Assembly: GCA_016191875.1 (NCBI GenBank)
Contig: JACPVG010000009.1
Span: 1-64,000 of the forward strand
Reading direction: 5' to 3'
DNA from: Chloroflexota bacterium
Lineage (GTDB): Bacteria > Chloroflexota > Anaerolineae > Anaerolineales > UBA11579
Length of the DNA: 64,000 bases
Positions 10,074-19,344 of the stretch are shown piece after piece. The notes beneath the pieces are model-generated. The model did not search any database and was not told the DNA's origin. It was given only the letters and a program-made list of their open reading frames with translations. Position 1 is the first letter of the stretch, and each line of letters opens with the position of its first letter. The translations under genes were made by a program, and so were the position numbers.

Positions 10074-11093
10074 TTAACGGACGTTGAAAAAGACGATGAC
10101 CGCCGCCGCCCAGACAACGTTGAACAGAGAGAGCGGCAGCATCACCTTCCAACCGAAAGCCATCAGCCGGTCGTAGCGCAGGCGCGGCATCGTCGCCCGA
10201 ATCCAGATCATCAGGCCCAGACTGATAAAGATCTTGATTCCCAAATACAGCGGGCCCAGCAGCGGGTAGGTGTTCACAAACGGGCCATCAAACCCGCCGA
10301 AAAACAACGTAGCGCAGATGGCGCTCACGGCGATCATCTTGATGTACTCGCCCATGAAGAAGAGCGAAAACTTCATACCGGAATACTCTGTGTGGTAGCC
10401 GGCGGTCAGTTCCTGCTCGGCCTCCGGCATATCGAACGGCGAGCGGTTGACCTCGGCCAGAGCCGCGATGTAGAACACCACCGCCGCCAGCGGCAGATAG
10501 ACAACGTACCAGACGCCCTGCTGCTGGGCGCGGATGATCTCGGCCATGTTCAGCGAACCGGCCAGCATGATCGGCCCGATGAACGACAGGCCGAGCGCCA
10601 GTTCGTAAGAGATCATCTGGGCCGTCGAGCGCAGACCGCCCAGCATGGCGTATTTGTTGTTCGACGACCAGCCCGCCAGCACGATGCCATACACCGACAC
10701 CGACGCCACCGAGAGCAGGAACAGCACACCGACGTTCAATTCATTCGAGATGCCCAGCGGGATGATGCGCCCGAAAAAGTCGATCTGCGTGCCCCACGGG
10801 ATGACAGCCATGATGACGATGGCCGGCACCATGGTGAGCACCGGCGCGAGGTTGAAAGCGAACTTGTAGGCATTGGCCGGGGTGAACTCTTCCTTGAAGA
10901 ACAGTTTGAGGCCGTCAGCCGCGGGTTGCAGCCAGCCGCCCGGGCCGGTGCGGTTCGGCCCGATGCGAATCTGGAGGCGCGCCGCCCACTTGCGTTCGTA
11001 GAACGTGGTGTAGGCAAAGCCGGTCGCCAGCCCAAACGCCAGCAGCCCGCCTTTGATGGTCCATTCGATGATGAGCAGAAGAGTCTCGTTCAT
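10074..11093 (-). CDS. nuoH: NADH-quinone oxidoreductase subunit H
   Basis: The 339-residue, eight-helix subunit forms most of the quinone-binding chamber and links the peripheral and membrane arms. It contains the family signatures ERKWAARLQIRIGPNRTGPGGWLQPAADG and ALAEVNRSPFDMPEAEQELTAGYHTEYSG, the acidic loop facing the quinone cavity. It follows nuoG after one of the three long gaps in the operon, 136 bp filled with repeat sequence. Confidence 0.96.
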   Translation of the reverse strand: MNETLLLIIEWTIKGGLLAFGLATGFAYTTFYERKWAARLQIRIGPNRTGPGGWLQPAADGLKLFFKEEFTPANAYKFAFNLAPVLTMVPAIVIMAVIPWGTQIDFFGRIIPLGISNELNVGVLFLLSVASVSVYGIVLAGWSSNNKYAMLGGLRSTAQMISYELALGLSFIGPIMLAGSLNMAEIIRAQQQGVWYVVYLPLAAVVFYIAALAEVNRSPFDMPEAEQELTAGYHTEYSGMKFSLFFMGEYIKMIAVSAICATLFFGGFDGPFVNTYPLLGPLYLGIKIFISLGLMIWIRATMPRLRYDRLMAFGWKVMLPLSLFNVVWAAAVIVFFNVR

Positions 11094-11229
11094 AATGTCT
11101 CGGTATGCTGAAATCGGTAATGGGTGATCAGTAATTGGTCATCAGTAATTGGTAATTCCTTCTGCGGTGGAACAGGCAGGTAATTACCAGTTACCAGTTA
11201 CCAGTTTCCAATTACCATCGACCATCCTT
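11094..11229. repeat. Drifting GGTAAT repeat with opposed halves, in the nuoG-nuoH gap
   Basis: The left half (about 11115-11157) has successive copies of a word close to GGTAATT or AGTAATTGGT. The right half (about 11179-11216) has the complementary word (GTTACCA, ATTACC) in series. The two halves form an imperfect inverted repeat with a roughly 20-base centre. No coding potential was seen. The transcript could fold into a long AT-rich hairpin between the two genes. Confidence 0.6.
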
Positions 11230-13764
11230 TCACTTCTTCACCGTAATCTCGCACGGCCCCTCAATCGCCAGGCCAAAACTGCGCGGGGCGAGCACGACGC
11301 CCTGCGCCAGGCTGTTGTCAATGTGGGCTTCGACTTCGACGGTCACACCGTTGAGGGTGGCCTGCACCTTCTGGCCGGGTTCGATTTTCATCTTATCGGC
11401 GTCTTCCACGCTGAGGGCGATGAACGCTCCCGGCAGGCGGGGATGCAATACGGCTGAAGGCGTCACCGTCGTGCCGCGGTCGTACAGGCGCGTCACCGGC
11501 ACGGCTTTGAGGCCCTTGAACTTCGCCGGTTCGGCGGGTTGCTCAAAGGTCAGCGCCGGGCTGTCGCCGCTGACGGGCAACTGAACGCCCAGGCCCTGCT
11601 TGTTGTCGTAGGTCGTGCCGCCGTAGTACACATCGCCGCGGCCGATGACCGGCCACTGCTCGCGCACTTCGGAGAGCGCCGCGCTGGTCAGGCCCGCATA
11701 GGCCGGTACGCTGGCGGCGATCTGGTTGAAGACGCCCGTCGCCAGCCGTTTCTCCTGCGCCACGCCCAGCCGGGCGGCGATCTGCGCCGTGACGGCGAAA
11801 TCGCCGCGCAGGCCGGCATAGGCCGGGACTGCCGGATGCAAACGCTGCACGCGGCGCTCGCCGCTGGTAAAGGTGCCGTCGCGCTCGGTGAACGCCGCGG
11901 CGGGCAGCACCACATCCGCCAGTTCTGCGGTCGCGCTCAGGCGGATGTCCTGCACGACGACGAACCCGGCGGCTTTCACGGCTTCGGCCAGCGCCGGGCT
12001 GTCGCCCGCCGGGTCGGCGGCCACGATGTAGGCGGCTTTGGCCGCGCCCAGGTCGGCGGCCAGGTCGGCAGAGGGGCGCAGGCCCATGTCCCAGCCGCCC
12101 TGGGCGTTGGCCTTGTCCCACACGGCGACGAGGCCGTTGTTGGGGCGGCCGATGTGGCCGGTGCCGATGAGCAGGTTGGCGCAGGCGCGCGCCAAGGCCG
12201 CCGATTCGGCCAGCCCCGTGCCCTCGCTGCCGTAGAACACGATGAGATCCTTCGCCCCGGCGATGGCCTGCCCGGCATCTTTCACGTCCTTGTCCCGAAT
12301 CAGGGCCTGCACCGCCGCGGGCAGGTCGGCGCGCTTGGGCGAGAACGAGCCGACCAGCGCAGTGACCAGCGCGGCCTCATGGCCGTACTCGTAGCGCAGG
12401 GTGAAGGCCGCGTGGCGCTCCAGTTTGGTGCGGCGCGGGTTGGCGACGATGACCGTCGCGCCGCGCTCGGCCGCCTGTTTGACGCGCAGCCACCAGAGGG
12501 GCGCTTCTTCTTCCAGGTCGCAGGCCACCACCAGCGCCGCGTCGCCCTTTCCCAGGTCAGCCAGGTTGCTGCCGGTTGAAAGACCGACCTGGGCGGTCAG
12601 GTCGCCGCCCGCCATGCGGCTGTCCAGCAGCGCCTTGCCGCCGCGCGCCTTCGCCAGCCCGGCCAGGTTATAAAGATCTTCGTTGGTCAACTTGCCGCCC
12701 GCCAGCGTTACCAACCCCTTACCGGCGCCTTCGAACTTCTCGGCCACCAGCGCCAGGGCTTTCTCCCAGGTGGCAGCGACCAGTTTGCCGTCCCTGCGCA
12801 CCAGCGGCCCGGTCAGGCGGCCGTCATCCTTGGCGGCGTAGTGGTGGGCGAAGCGGCCCTTGTCGCACAACCAGATTTCATTCACTTCTTCGTTCTGGCG
12901 CGGCATCACGCGTTTGACCACCATCTCGCCGCCGGCCTTGGCCTCGCGGCGCGTGTTGAGGGTGGTGTTGCAGCCCACCGGGCAGTGGGTGCACAGGCTG
13001 GCCGACGCCTGCAACTCCCACGGCCGCGCCCCAAAGCGGAAGTCCGTAGTGGTGAGCGCGCCCACCGGGCAGATGTCGGTCGTATTGCCGGACCAGATGG
13101 AGTCAAAGCCCGGCTCGGAATAGGTGACGATTTGCAGCGAACGGCCGCGGGCTTCAAAGCCGATGACCGGGTCATCAGCGATTTCATCCTGGAAGCGGGT
13201 ACAGCGGGCACACTGGATACAGCGCTCGCGGTCAAGGAATATCATCTCGCCCAGCGGCACGTGCTTCGCCAGTTTGATTTTCTCATCGAAGATGAAGCGG
13301 CTGTCGCTGCGGCCGTGCGCCATCGTCAGGTTTTGCAGCGGGCACTCGCCGCCCTTGTCGCAGATCGGGCAGTCGAGCGGGTGCGAGGTGAGCAGGAACT
13401 CGAGCACGTCCTGGCGCGCCTTCTGCACCTTCTCGGTGTAGCCGACCACCACCATGCCCTCGGCCACTTCCACCGTACAGCCGGTTTGCAGCGCCCGCCC
13501 GAAGTTAATGACCGGGCGACCCTGCTTGTCGGTCTCCACTTTACCGGTCTCGCGGTTCACCGCCGGCAGGCCGATATCCACCAGACACATGCGGCACATG
13601 CCCACAGGTTCCAGCTTGGGGTGATAGCAGAACACCGGGATGTCGATGCCGATTCGCTTGGCGGCATCCACCACCAGCGTGCCTTTGGGTACGCTGACCG
13701 GCACATTGTCTATCGTCAGGTTGACCAGCGTGGTCTCGACGTTGGGCTTGACGGCGTCAGTCAT
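11230..13764 (-). CDS. nuoG: NADH-quinone oxidoreductase subunit G
   Basis: The 844-residue subunit carries several Fe-S clusters of the electron wire. From the N-terminus: a 2Fe-2S domain (CYHPKLEPVGMCRMC, then a further Cys), a His/Cys 4Fe-4S motif (HPLDCPICDKGGECP), and a Cys-rich 4Fe-4S motif (CIQCARC with a later CP). Next is an additional CTHCPVGC motif with a fourth Cys in IWLCDKG, which corresponds to the N7-type cluster that only some bacteria keep. A molybdopterin-oxidoreductase-like C-terminal part without evident cofactor role follows. It overlaps nuoF by 8 bp. Confidence 0.95.
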   Translation of the reverse strand: MTDAVKPNVETTLVNLTIDNVPVSVPKGTLVVDAAKRIGIDIPVFCYHPKLEPVGMCRMCLVDIGLPAVNRETGKVETDKQGRPVINFGRALQTGCTVEVAEGMVVVGYTEKVQKARQDVLEFLLTSHPLDCPICDKGGECPLQNLTMAHGRSDSRFIFDEKIKLAKHVPLGEMIFLDRERCIQCARCTRFQDEIADDPVIGFEARGRSLQIVTYSEPGFDSIWSGNTTDICPVGALTTTDFRFGARPWELQASASLCTHCPVGCNTTLNTRREAKAGGEMVVKRVMPRQNEEVNEIWLCDKGRFAHHYAAKDDGRLTGPLVRRDGKLVAATWEKALALVAEKFEGAGKGLVTLAGGKLTNEDLYNLAGLAKARGGKALLDSRMAGGDLTAQVGLSTGSNLADLGKGDAALVVACDLEEEAPLWWLRVKQAAERGATVIVANPRRTKLERHAAFTLRYEYGHEAALVTALVGSFSPKRADLPAAVQALIRDKDVKDAGQAIAGAKDLIVFYGSEGTGLAESAALARACANLLIGTGHIGRPNNGLVAVWDKANAQGGWDMGLRPSADLAADLGAAKAAYIVAADPAGDSPALAEAVKAAGFVVVQDIRLSATAELADVVLPAAAFTERDGTFTSGERRVQRLHPAVPAYAGLRGDFAVTAQIAARLGVAQEKRLATGVFNQIAASVPAYAGLTSAALSEVREQWPVIGRGDVYYGGTTYDNKQGLGVQLPVSGDSPALTFEQPAEPAKFKGLKAVPVTRLYDRGTTVTPSAVLHPRLPGAFIALSVEDADKMKIEPGQKVQATLNGVTVEVEAHIDNSLAQGVVLAPRSFGLAIEGPCEITVKK

Positions 13765-15055
13765 GCATCACCTTCAGTTCACCGGCGATAGTTTTCGCCC
13801 CGGCCTTAATCTTGAAATCCTTCGGGAAGCGCTCAATGGAAGACACGACCGCTTCGGTGGCGAACTCGCCCAGGGCGCACAGGCACTTGCCCTTCATATT
13901 CATCGCCACATCTTTCAGCAAATCCACATCCTTCTGCTCGGCCTCGCCGTGCAGGATGCGCTGCGTGATGTTGTTCATCCAGTAGGTGCCCTCGCGGCAG
14001 GGCGTGCACTTGCCGCACGACTCGTGGTTGAAGAAGTGCACCGTCTTGTCCACCAGCCACTTGAGGTCGACCGTCTCGTCGATGACGATGATGGAGGCCG
14101 AGCCCAACTGCGCCCCCAGCGCGGGCACGCTCTCGTAATCCATCGGCGTGGCGAGGGCCTTGTCATCCGCCACAATCAGAGTGGATGAAGCGCCGGCCGA
14201 CATGATGGCCTTAATCTTCCTGCCCTCCGGGATGCCGCCGCCGTGCGTCATGATCAGGTCGCCGTAGGTCGTGCCCAGCGGCAGTTCGTAGTTGCCCGGC
14301 TTCGCCACCCGCCCCGAGAGGCTGAAGATCTTGGTGCCGGGACTCTTCTCGGTGCCGAACTTGCGATACCACTTGGCGCCCTTTTCGATGATCAGCGGCA
14401 CATTGGCAAGCGTTTCGACGTTGTTGACGATGGTCGGCTTGCCGTACAGGCCGAAGGAGGGTGGGAAGGGCGGGCGCAGCCGCGGCTGGCCGAGTTTGCC
14501 TTCCAGCGATTCGAGCAGGGCGGTCTCTTCGCCGCAGATGTAGGCCCCCGCGCCGAGGTGGGTGTGCAGTTCAAGTTCGTAGTCCGTGCCGAACAGTTTC
14601 ATTCCCAGCAGTTTCTCTTTGCGCAGGCGGGCGATCTGCTTATCCAGTTCGGCGGCCAGCATCCAGAACTCGCCGCGCAGGTAAATGTACGCGACGTTGG
14701 CGTTCACCGCGTAGGCAGTCAGCATCACGCCTTCGAGGAACTGCCAGGGGTTCGATTCCATGATCTCGCGGTCTTTGAACGTGCCGGGCTCGGACTCATC
14801 GGCGTTGACCACCACATAGTGCGGCCAGTTGTTCTTATCAATGAAGCGCCATTTCAGGCCGGTGGGGAAACCCGCCCCGCCGCGCCCGCGCAGACCGGAG
14901 TCGAACACTTCGTTGACCACCGCTTCCGGCGTCATCCTGGTCACGACCTGCTTCCAGGTCTTGAAGCCGCCGTCCTTGATGTAGCCCTCAAACGTGGAGA
15001 GCGCCGGGTTGTCGCGGTGGCGCAGCAGGATGTGGGAGCCTTTGACGGTACTCAT
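13757..15055 (-). CDS. nuoF: NADH-quinone oxidoreductase subunit F (NADH/FMN site)
   Basis: This 432-residue subunit oxidises NADH and holds FMN and the N3 4Fe-4S cluster. It has the Gly-rich nucleotide-binding segments RGRGGAGFPTGLKW and GAGAYICGEETALLESLEG, and the cluster motif SCGKCTPCREG plus a later Cys (KCLCALGEF). The start at 15055 gives a 4-base ATGA overlap with the nuoE stop, a classic translational coupling; the longer frame starting at 15082 would run into nuoE. The presence of NuoE/F shows the enzyme accepts NADH. Confidence 0.95.
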   Translation of the reverse strand: MSTVKGSHILLRHRDNPALSTFEGYIKDGGFKTWKQVVTRMTPEAVVNEVFDSGLRGRGGAGFPTGLKWRFIDKNNWPHYVVVNADESEPGTFKDREIMESNPWQFLEGVMLTAYAVNANVAYIYLRGEFWMLAAELDKQIARLRKEKLLGMKLFGTDYELELHTHLGAGAYICGEETALLESLEGKLGQPRLRPPFPPSFGLYGKPTIVNNVETLANVPLIIEKGAKWYRKFGTEKSPGTKIFSLSGRVAKPGNYELPLGTTYGDLIMTHGGGIPEGRKIKAIMSAGASSTLIVADDKALATPMDYESVPALGAQLGSASIIVIDETVDLKWLVDKTVHFFNHESCGKCTPCREGTYWMNNITQRILHGEAEQKDVDLLKDVAMNMKGKCLCALGEFATEAVVSSIERFPKDFKIKAGAKTIAGELKVMHD

Positions 15056-15561
15056 TTCTTCTTCGCCCCGGCTTTGCGCCACTTGTCCACCAGTTTCAAC
15101 GTGCTATCCACCGTCTGCTCTTCATAATAAGTGATGTTCTCATAGTCCTGCACCTGGAACATCGGCGCCTTGTCGCAGGCCGCCAGGCACATCACGGCTT
15201 CCACCGTCACCAACCCGTCGTCGGTGGTGCCGCCCACTTCAATGCCGAGGTTTTCGCATACGCCCTGCAAGAAGGCATCCGCCCCGCGCATGGCGCACGG
15301 CAGGTCGTTGCACACCTGGATGCGGTATTTGCCCTCCGGCTGGTCGTGGTACAGGGTGTAGAAGCCGACGATGGAAGCCACCTCGGTCGGGGTCACTTCG
15401 ATGATCTCGGCGATGTCGGCCAGATGCTGGCGGCTGACGTAGCCGGCCTCGCGCTGCGCCACGTACAGCAACGGCATCACCGCCGAGCGTTTCTGGTCGT
15501 CCGGGTATTTGGCGAGAATCGCCTTGACCTCTTTGGCGTATTTGGTTTGCAGCGCGTTCAC
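15052..15561 (-). CDS. nuoE: NADH-quinone oxidoreductase subunit E (2Fe-2S)
   Basis: The 169-residue thioredoxin-like subunit carries the N1a 2Fe-2S cluster. Ligands are Cys84 and Cys89 (CNDLPC) and Cys125 and Cys129 (CLAAC). The GTG start at 15561 is chosen because it forms a GTGA overlap with the nuoD stop, and the protein then begins as its family does (MNALQTKYAKEV). The frame extending to 15798 reads through nuoD coding sequence in an Arg-rich, non-biological composition. Confidence 0.93.
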   Translation of the reverse strand: MNALQTKYAKEVKAILAKYPDDQKRSAVMPLLYVAQREAGYVSRQHLADIAEIIEVTPTEVASIVGFYTLYHDQPEGKYRIQVCNDLPCAMRGADAFLQGVCENLGIEVGGTTDDGLVTVEAVMCLAACDKAPMFQVQDYENITYYEEQTVDSTLKLVDKWRKAGAKKK

Positions 15562-16793
15562 CGGTCTACGTCTCCCAATACGATGTCGATGCTGCCGATG
15601 ATGGCGACCAGGTCGGCCACGTAATGGCCTTCGGAAAGCCACGGCAGGGCTTGCAGGTTGGTGAAGGAGGGGGTGCGGAAATGCACGCGGTAGGGCCTGG
15701 GGCCGCCGTCGCCTTCGAGGAACACGCCCAACTCGCCGCGCGGCGACTCGACCGGCATGTACACCGAGGCCTTCGGCGCTTCGAAGCCTTCGGTCCACAA
15801 CTTGAAGTGATGGATGACGGCTTCCATGCTGTGCCCCAGTTCCGAGCGCGGCGGCGGCACGAACTTGCGGTTGGCGCTGTTCACCGGCCCCAGCGGCATG
15901 TTGTCCAGCGCCTGCTGGACGATACGCAGCGACTCGCGCATTTCCTGCATGCGCACCTTGTAGCGGGCGTACACATCGCCACCCTCTTCGGTGGGCACGT
16001 CAAACTCGTAATCCTGATAGCCGGCGTAGGGGAAGGCGCGCCGGATGTCATAGTCAATGCCGGAACCGCGCAGCGTCGGGCCGGTGAGGCCCCACTCCAG
16101 CGCCTTGTCTTTGGGGATGACGCCGATGCCCTTGGTACGGTCGATGAAGATCGGGTTCCTGGTGAGCAGGGCTTCGTATTCGTCGACGCGCTTGGGGAAG
16201 ATGCGGATGAACTCACGGACAGCCGCCTCGAATTCGACCGGCGTGTCGCGCCACAGCCCGCCCGGCCGGAAGTAGGTGGTCATCATGCGCTGGCCGCCGC
16301 ACATTTCGAGGATGTCGAGGATCATCTCGCGTTCGCGGAAGCAATACAGGAAGATGGACATGGCGGCCAGGTCGAGGCCGTGGGTGCCCAGCCACACCAG
16401 GTGCGAGGCGATGCGCTGCAACTCGACGATGAGCACGCGGATGGCTTCGGCGCGCGGCGGCACGTCCAGACCGACGAGTTTCTCAATCGCCATGACGTAG
16501 ACGAGGTTGTTGCCGGTGGTGTTGAGGTAGTCCAGCCGGTCGGTCATCACCTCGGCTTTGATGTAGGTCTTGGCTTCCATGTTCTTTTCGATGCCGGTGT
16601 GCAGGAAGCCGATATCCGGTATGCAATTGACGACGATCTCGCCGTCCAGTTCCAGCAGCAGGCGCAGCACACCGTGGGTGCTGGGGTGCTGCGGCCCCAT
16701 GTTGAGCAGCATCGTGTCGCCTTCGGCCGCCCGGTCGGAGAGCAGGTGCTTCAGGTCGTTGACGGTGACTTCCATTACGGGTTCGAGGGTCAT
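15558..16793 (-). CDS. nuoD: NADH-quinone oxidoreductase subunit D
   Basis: The 411-residue 49-kDa-type subunit shares ancestry with NiFe-hydrogenase large subunits and forms the quinone headgroup site with NuoB. Visible signatures are MGPQHPSTHGVLRLLLELDGE, the GFLHTGIEKNMEAKTYIKA segment, and RGSGIDYDIRRAFPY. NuoC is a separate protein, not fused to NuoD as in some proteobacteria. It follows a 142-bp gap rich in TTATTCGA repeats and precedes nuoE with coupled stop and start. Confidence 0.96.
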   Translation of the reverse strand: MTLEPVMEVTVNDLKHLLSDRAAEGDTMLLNMGPQHPSTHGVLRLLLELDGEIVVNCIPDIGFLHTGIEKNMEAKTYIKAEVMTDRLDYLNTTGNNLVYVMAIEKLVGLDVPPRAEAIRVLIVELQRIASHLVWLGTHGLDLAAMSIFLYCFREREMILDILEMCGGQRMMTTYFRPGGLWRDTPVEFEAAVREFIRIFPKRVDEYEALLTRNPIFIDRTKGIGVIPKDKALEWGLTGPTLRGSGIDYDIRRAFPYAGYQDYEFDVPTEEGGDVYARYKVRMQEMRESLRIVQQALDNMPLGPVNSANRKFVPPPRSELGHSMEAVIHHFKLWTEGFEAPKASVYMPVESPRGELGVFLEGDGGPRPYRVHFRTPSFTNLQALPWLSEGHYVADLVAIIGSIDIVLGDVDR

Positions 16794-16935
16794 GGCATTC
16801 TCGTAATTCGATAATCGTTATTCGCGAGCAGTTATTCGATGTTCGATATTGGTTATTCGAGGCTGGCAATAATGTTGGAAGTGCGCACAACTCACGCAAA
16901 TCGAATAACTAATCTCGAATCTCGGCTCCCGGCTC
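16794..16935. repeat. Drifting TTATTCGA repeat with opposed halves, in the nuoC-nuoD gap
   Basis: The left part (about 16800-16860) has repeated TTATTCGA-, AATTCGAT- and TTCGATATTGG-like words. After a 35-base centre, the complement (TCGAATAACTAATCTCGAATCTCGG) appears at about 16900-16924. The arrangement mirrors the nuoG-nuoH gap but with a different word. No coding sequence is seen. Confidence 0.55.
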
Positions 16936-17466
16936 TTATTCTTTCGGCCTCGGCTTGCGCACTTCGATGTCTTCGTAGTTGAAGGTGAACTGCACCTCTT
17001 CGTAGCCCAGCGGGTAGTCCTTGCGCAGCGGGTGGCCTTCCCAGTCGAACGGCATCAGGATGCGGCGCAGATCCGGGTGGCCGGTGAAGCGCAGGCCGAA
17101 CATATCCCACAGTTCGCGCTCGAACCAGTTGGCGTTGGGGTAAACAGGAATCAGGCTGGGCATCTCGGGGTCGTTGCCGTCCAGCGGCACACGCGCCTCC
17201 AGCCGAATCTTCCGGCTGACCGAGGTGAACTGGTAGACGACGTGGTAGCGCGGGGCCAGTTGCGGCCAGTAGTCCACGGCGGTCTGCGACGCCAGCATTT
17301 CGAATTTGTGTTTTTTCTTCAGCGCGGCAGCGAAGGCGACGATGCGCTCGGCCGGCAGGACGAAACTGACCTCGCCGCGCGCTTCGGTCGGGATAAGCCC
17401 GATTTCGGGGCCGAATTCGGCTTTGAGGTCAGCGGCGATCTTTTCGAGGGTTTTGTTCATATCCAT
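16936..17466 (-). CDS. nuoC: NADH-quinone oxidoreductase subunit C
   Basis: This 176-residue 30-kDa-type subunit of the peripheral arm contains the diagnostic ERELWDMFGLRFTGHPDLRR segment and a PLRKDYPLG motif near the C-terminus. The start at 17466 has an AGG-containing site 5 bases upstream; a second ATG two codons later is an alternative. It is a stand-alone NuoC. Confidence 0.95.
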   Translation of the reverse strand: MDMNKTLEKIAADLKAEFGPEIGLIPTEARGEVSFVLPAERIVAFAAALKKKHKFEMLASQTAVDYWPQLAPRYHVVYQFTSVSRKIRLEARVPLDGNDPEMPSLIPVYPNANWFERELWDMFGLRFTGHPDLRRILMPFDWEGHPLRKDYPLGYEEVQFTFNYEDIEVRKPRPKE

Positions 17467-17530
17467 TTACCTGCAAATGAGCAACCTGGCAACCAACTTT
17501 GCCCTGTAACAACCCCAACCGGGTTGCTCC
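17467..17530. repeat. Short drifting GCAACC-like repeat in the nuoB-nuoC gap
   Basis: The 64-base gap holds repeated GAGCAACC, GGCAACC, TAACAACCCC and CCGGGTTGC words. The last is complementary to the first ones. It is the third and smallest of the repeat-filled gaps in the operon. Confidence 0.4.
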
Positions 17531-18013
17531 CTAGGCCCAATCCTTGAACGTCTCGGTCTTGACCTTCTCGTGCAGGGTCATGATGCCGTGGATGAGGGCC
17601 TCGGGGCGCGGCGGGCAGCCGCCGACGTACACGTCCACCGGCACGACCTCATCCACGCCCTGGACGATGGCGTAGTTGTTGAACACGCCGCCGCACGAGG
17701 CGCAATCGCCCATCGCCACCACCCACTTGGGCGAGGGCATCTGGTCGTACAGGCGGCGCAGCACGGGGGCCATCTTGCGCGACACCCGCCCGGCGACGAT
17801 CATCAGGTCGGCCTGGCGCGGGCTGGGGCGCATCAATTCCATGCCGAAACGGCTCATGTCATAGTTGGCCGCCTGCGCCGACATCATCTCGATGGCGCAA
17901 CAGGCCAGCCCGAACAGCATCGGCCACATGGCGCGCGTACGGCTCCAGTTGACCATATCTTCGAGCCGGGCGGTGACCACGCCCATGTCACCGAGTTTCT
18001 GCTCTATTCCCAT
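17531..18013 (-). CDS. nuoB: NADH-quinone oxidoreductase subunit B (N2 cluster)
   Basis: The 160-residue subunit holds the terminal 4Fe-4S cluster N2 next to the quinone site. The tandem Cys38-Cys39 (ACCAIEMM), Cys104 (GDCASCGG) and Cys133 ([10 protein letters not shown]) supply the ligands. It overlaps nuoA by 10 bp, which implies coupled translation. Confidence 0.96.
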   Translation of the reverse strand: MGIEQKLGDMGVVTARLEDMVNWSRTRAMWPMLFGLACCAIEMMSAQAANYDMSRFGMELMRPSPRQADLMIVAGRVSRKMAPVLRRLYDQMPSPKWVVAMGDCASCGGVFNNYAIVQGVDEVVPVDVYVGGCPPRPEALIHGIMTLHEKVKTETFKDWA

Positions 18014-18387
18014 TCCAGGGCTCCCTTCTTCCAGGCGTAGGCATAGCCCACCAGCAGGATGACGATGAAGACCAGCATCTCCAGCAGGATGAAGGCGCCC
18101 AGGCCGTTTTCATAATACTGGCGGAAGACGACCGCCCACGGCAGGAAGAAAATGACTTCGATATCAAAGAGGATGAACAGGACGGCGACGAGGTAGAAGC
18201 GCACCGGCATCTGGCGCGTGCCGGGGCCGATGGCGCGCATGCCGGATTCGTAGGCCTCTTGTTTACGGGCGCTGCTGCGGCGCGGGCCAAGCAGCAGGCC
18301 GCCGCCCATGGCGATGCCGGCAAACCCCAGCGAGACGAGCAGCAGGACAAGAATGGGCCAATAATCGGTCAGCAGGTTGGTAACCAT
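18004..18387 (-). CDS. nuoA: NADH-quinone oxidoreductase subunit A
   Basis: This 127-residue three-helix membrane subunit is the first gene of the operon. The family loop [40 protein letters not shown] is intact, including the acidic residues of the third helix. The ATG is preceded by an AGGTG site. A promoter with near-consensus boxes lies 70-100 bases upstream. Confidence 0.96.
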   Translation of the reverse strand: MVTNLLTDYWPILVLLLVSLGFAGIAMGGGLLLGPRRSSARKQEAYESGMRAIGPGTRQMPVRFYLVAVLFILFDIEVIFFLPWAVVFRQYYENGLGAFILLEMLVFIVILLVGYAYAWKKGALEWE

Positions 18388-18458
18388 GAATCACCTGTGA
18401 AGTTCAGAATCTACGCCGCTGCCCGCGGCGTTATTTTTCGGACAGGCAAAGCCGATTT

Positions 18459-18487
18459 AGTATAACACCACAGAGTATGGGTGTCAA
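18459..18487 (-). promoter_or_regulatory. Promoter of the nuoA-N operon
   Basis: On the minus strand TTGACA (18482-18487) is followed after exactly 17 bases by TATACT (18459-18464). The predicted start lies about 65 bases before nuoA. The leader includes a small CGCCGC/GCGGCG hairpin. Confidence 0.8.
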
Positions 18488-18704
18488 TTTTCACAAAGTC
18501 CGTCGGATAATTTGAGGAAAGGAACGGTCAACGAGGGTTGAGACAACCAGGCGACAAAGATTAAGGGGCGATATTCGAGAGGCGTTATTCGACATGGCCG
18601 TAGAGGCCGACCTTTGCACCGGCAGAGTGCCTGGCCTGAACGAAGTGAAGGGTCGGCCCGGCTGCTCCTTTCGGCCAACGGAGGAGTGGGCTTACCCACC
18701 ACAA
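18488..18704. other. Non-coding gap between the antitoxin gene and the nuo promoter
   Basis: No gene is supported. The gap contains two TATTCGA words (about 18569-18592) like those in the nuoC-nuoD gap, and a segment around 18620-18665 (GCCTGAACGAAGTGAAGGG). From general experience this segment resembles a dispersed intergenic repeat of Chloroflexota genomes; that resemblance is from memory and unchecked. Confidence 0.4.
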
Positions 18705-19082
18705 CTACCCTAACAGATCCTCCAGCCCTACCCCCAGGGCGCCCGCCAGCGCGCTCAGCACCTCCGTCGTGCCGGTACGTTTGCCGGTCTCGATCTGCGA
18801 CAGGTAGGGCTTGCTGATTCCGGCGGCGTCGGCCAGTTGCTGCTGGGTCAGCCCGCGATATTCGCGCCAGACCCGCACCGGGTTTTCGCCATCCAGCAGG
18901 GCGTTCAGCACCTCGGCGGGAATGACCTCTTCCTCGCCGCGTTCAACCGCGACGCGCAAAGCGTCGTAATCGCGGATATCTTCCAGGAGTTCCGCCTGTT
19001 CCACCAGCAAGACATACTCCTCATAGGGAAGAACCGCCCATTCGGGCTTGCCGTCGCGCTCAATAATCTGGATATCTTTCAT
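18705..19082 (-). CDS. XRE-family antitoxin
   Basis: The 125-residue protein has an N-terminal part resembling Phd/RelB-type antitoxins (DIQIIERDGKPEWAVLPYEEY) and a C-terminal Cro/CI helix-turn-helix (about 72-125, GLTQQQLADAAGISKPYLSQIETGKR). It should bind the toxin and repress the pair's own promoter. The stop/start overlap of 4 bases (ATGA) with the upstream toxin gene shows they are co-translated, with the toxin gene first as in HigBA-like systems. Confidence 0.85.
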   Translation of the reverse strand: MKDIQIIERDGKPEWAVLPYEEYVLLVEQAELLEDIRDYDALRVAVERGEEEVIPAEVLNALLDGENPVRVWREYRGLTQQQLADAAGISKPYLSQIETGKRTGTTEVLSALAGALGVGLEDLLG

Positions 19083-19342
19083 CTATACACTTCTCCACGT
19101 GACGCCACCTTCAGTACAAGAATGAGCAATTCTTTATCCTGTACCTGATAGATGACTCGCCAATCTCCTACCCGCAGACGATAGCCCTCGCGGCCTTGTA
19201 ACTTCGTAGCGTTGGGGTGGTCGCCGTATGGGTCAGCGGCGATGTTTTCCACCTTCTCACGGACCAACTTCGCCGTGTGCTTTGGCATCCGCATCAACGC
19301 CCTGGCAGCCTGCTTTGTATAGGAGATTCGATACACAGGCAT
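19079..19342 (-). CDS. RelE/ParE-family toxin
   Basis: The 87-residue basic protein has the RelE/ParE fold signatures: YTKQAARALMRMPKHTAKLVREKVE, then GREGYRLRVGDWRVIYQVQDKELLILVLKVASRGEVYR. Toxins of this kind either cut mRNA on the ribosome or poison gyrase; the sequence here resembles RelE-type mRNA interferases more (R-VGDWRVIY, with a C-terminal YR). It is paired with the overlapping antitoxin gene. No clear SD precedes the ATG. Confidence 0.85.
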   Translation of the reverse strand: MPVYRISYTKQAARALMRMPKHTAKLVREKVENIAADPYGDHPNATKLQGREGYRLRVGDWRVIYQVQDKELLILVLKVASRGEVYR

Positions 19343-19344
19343 AT

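Noticed and set aside
15562-15798. Upstream extension of nuoE giving a 248-residue protein
   Set aside because: The extra part is Arg/His-rich and lies inside nuoD in another frame; the GTGA overlap start fits the family length.
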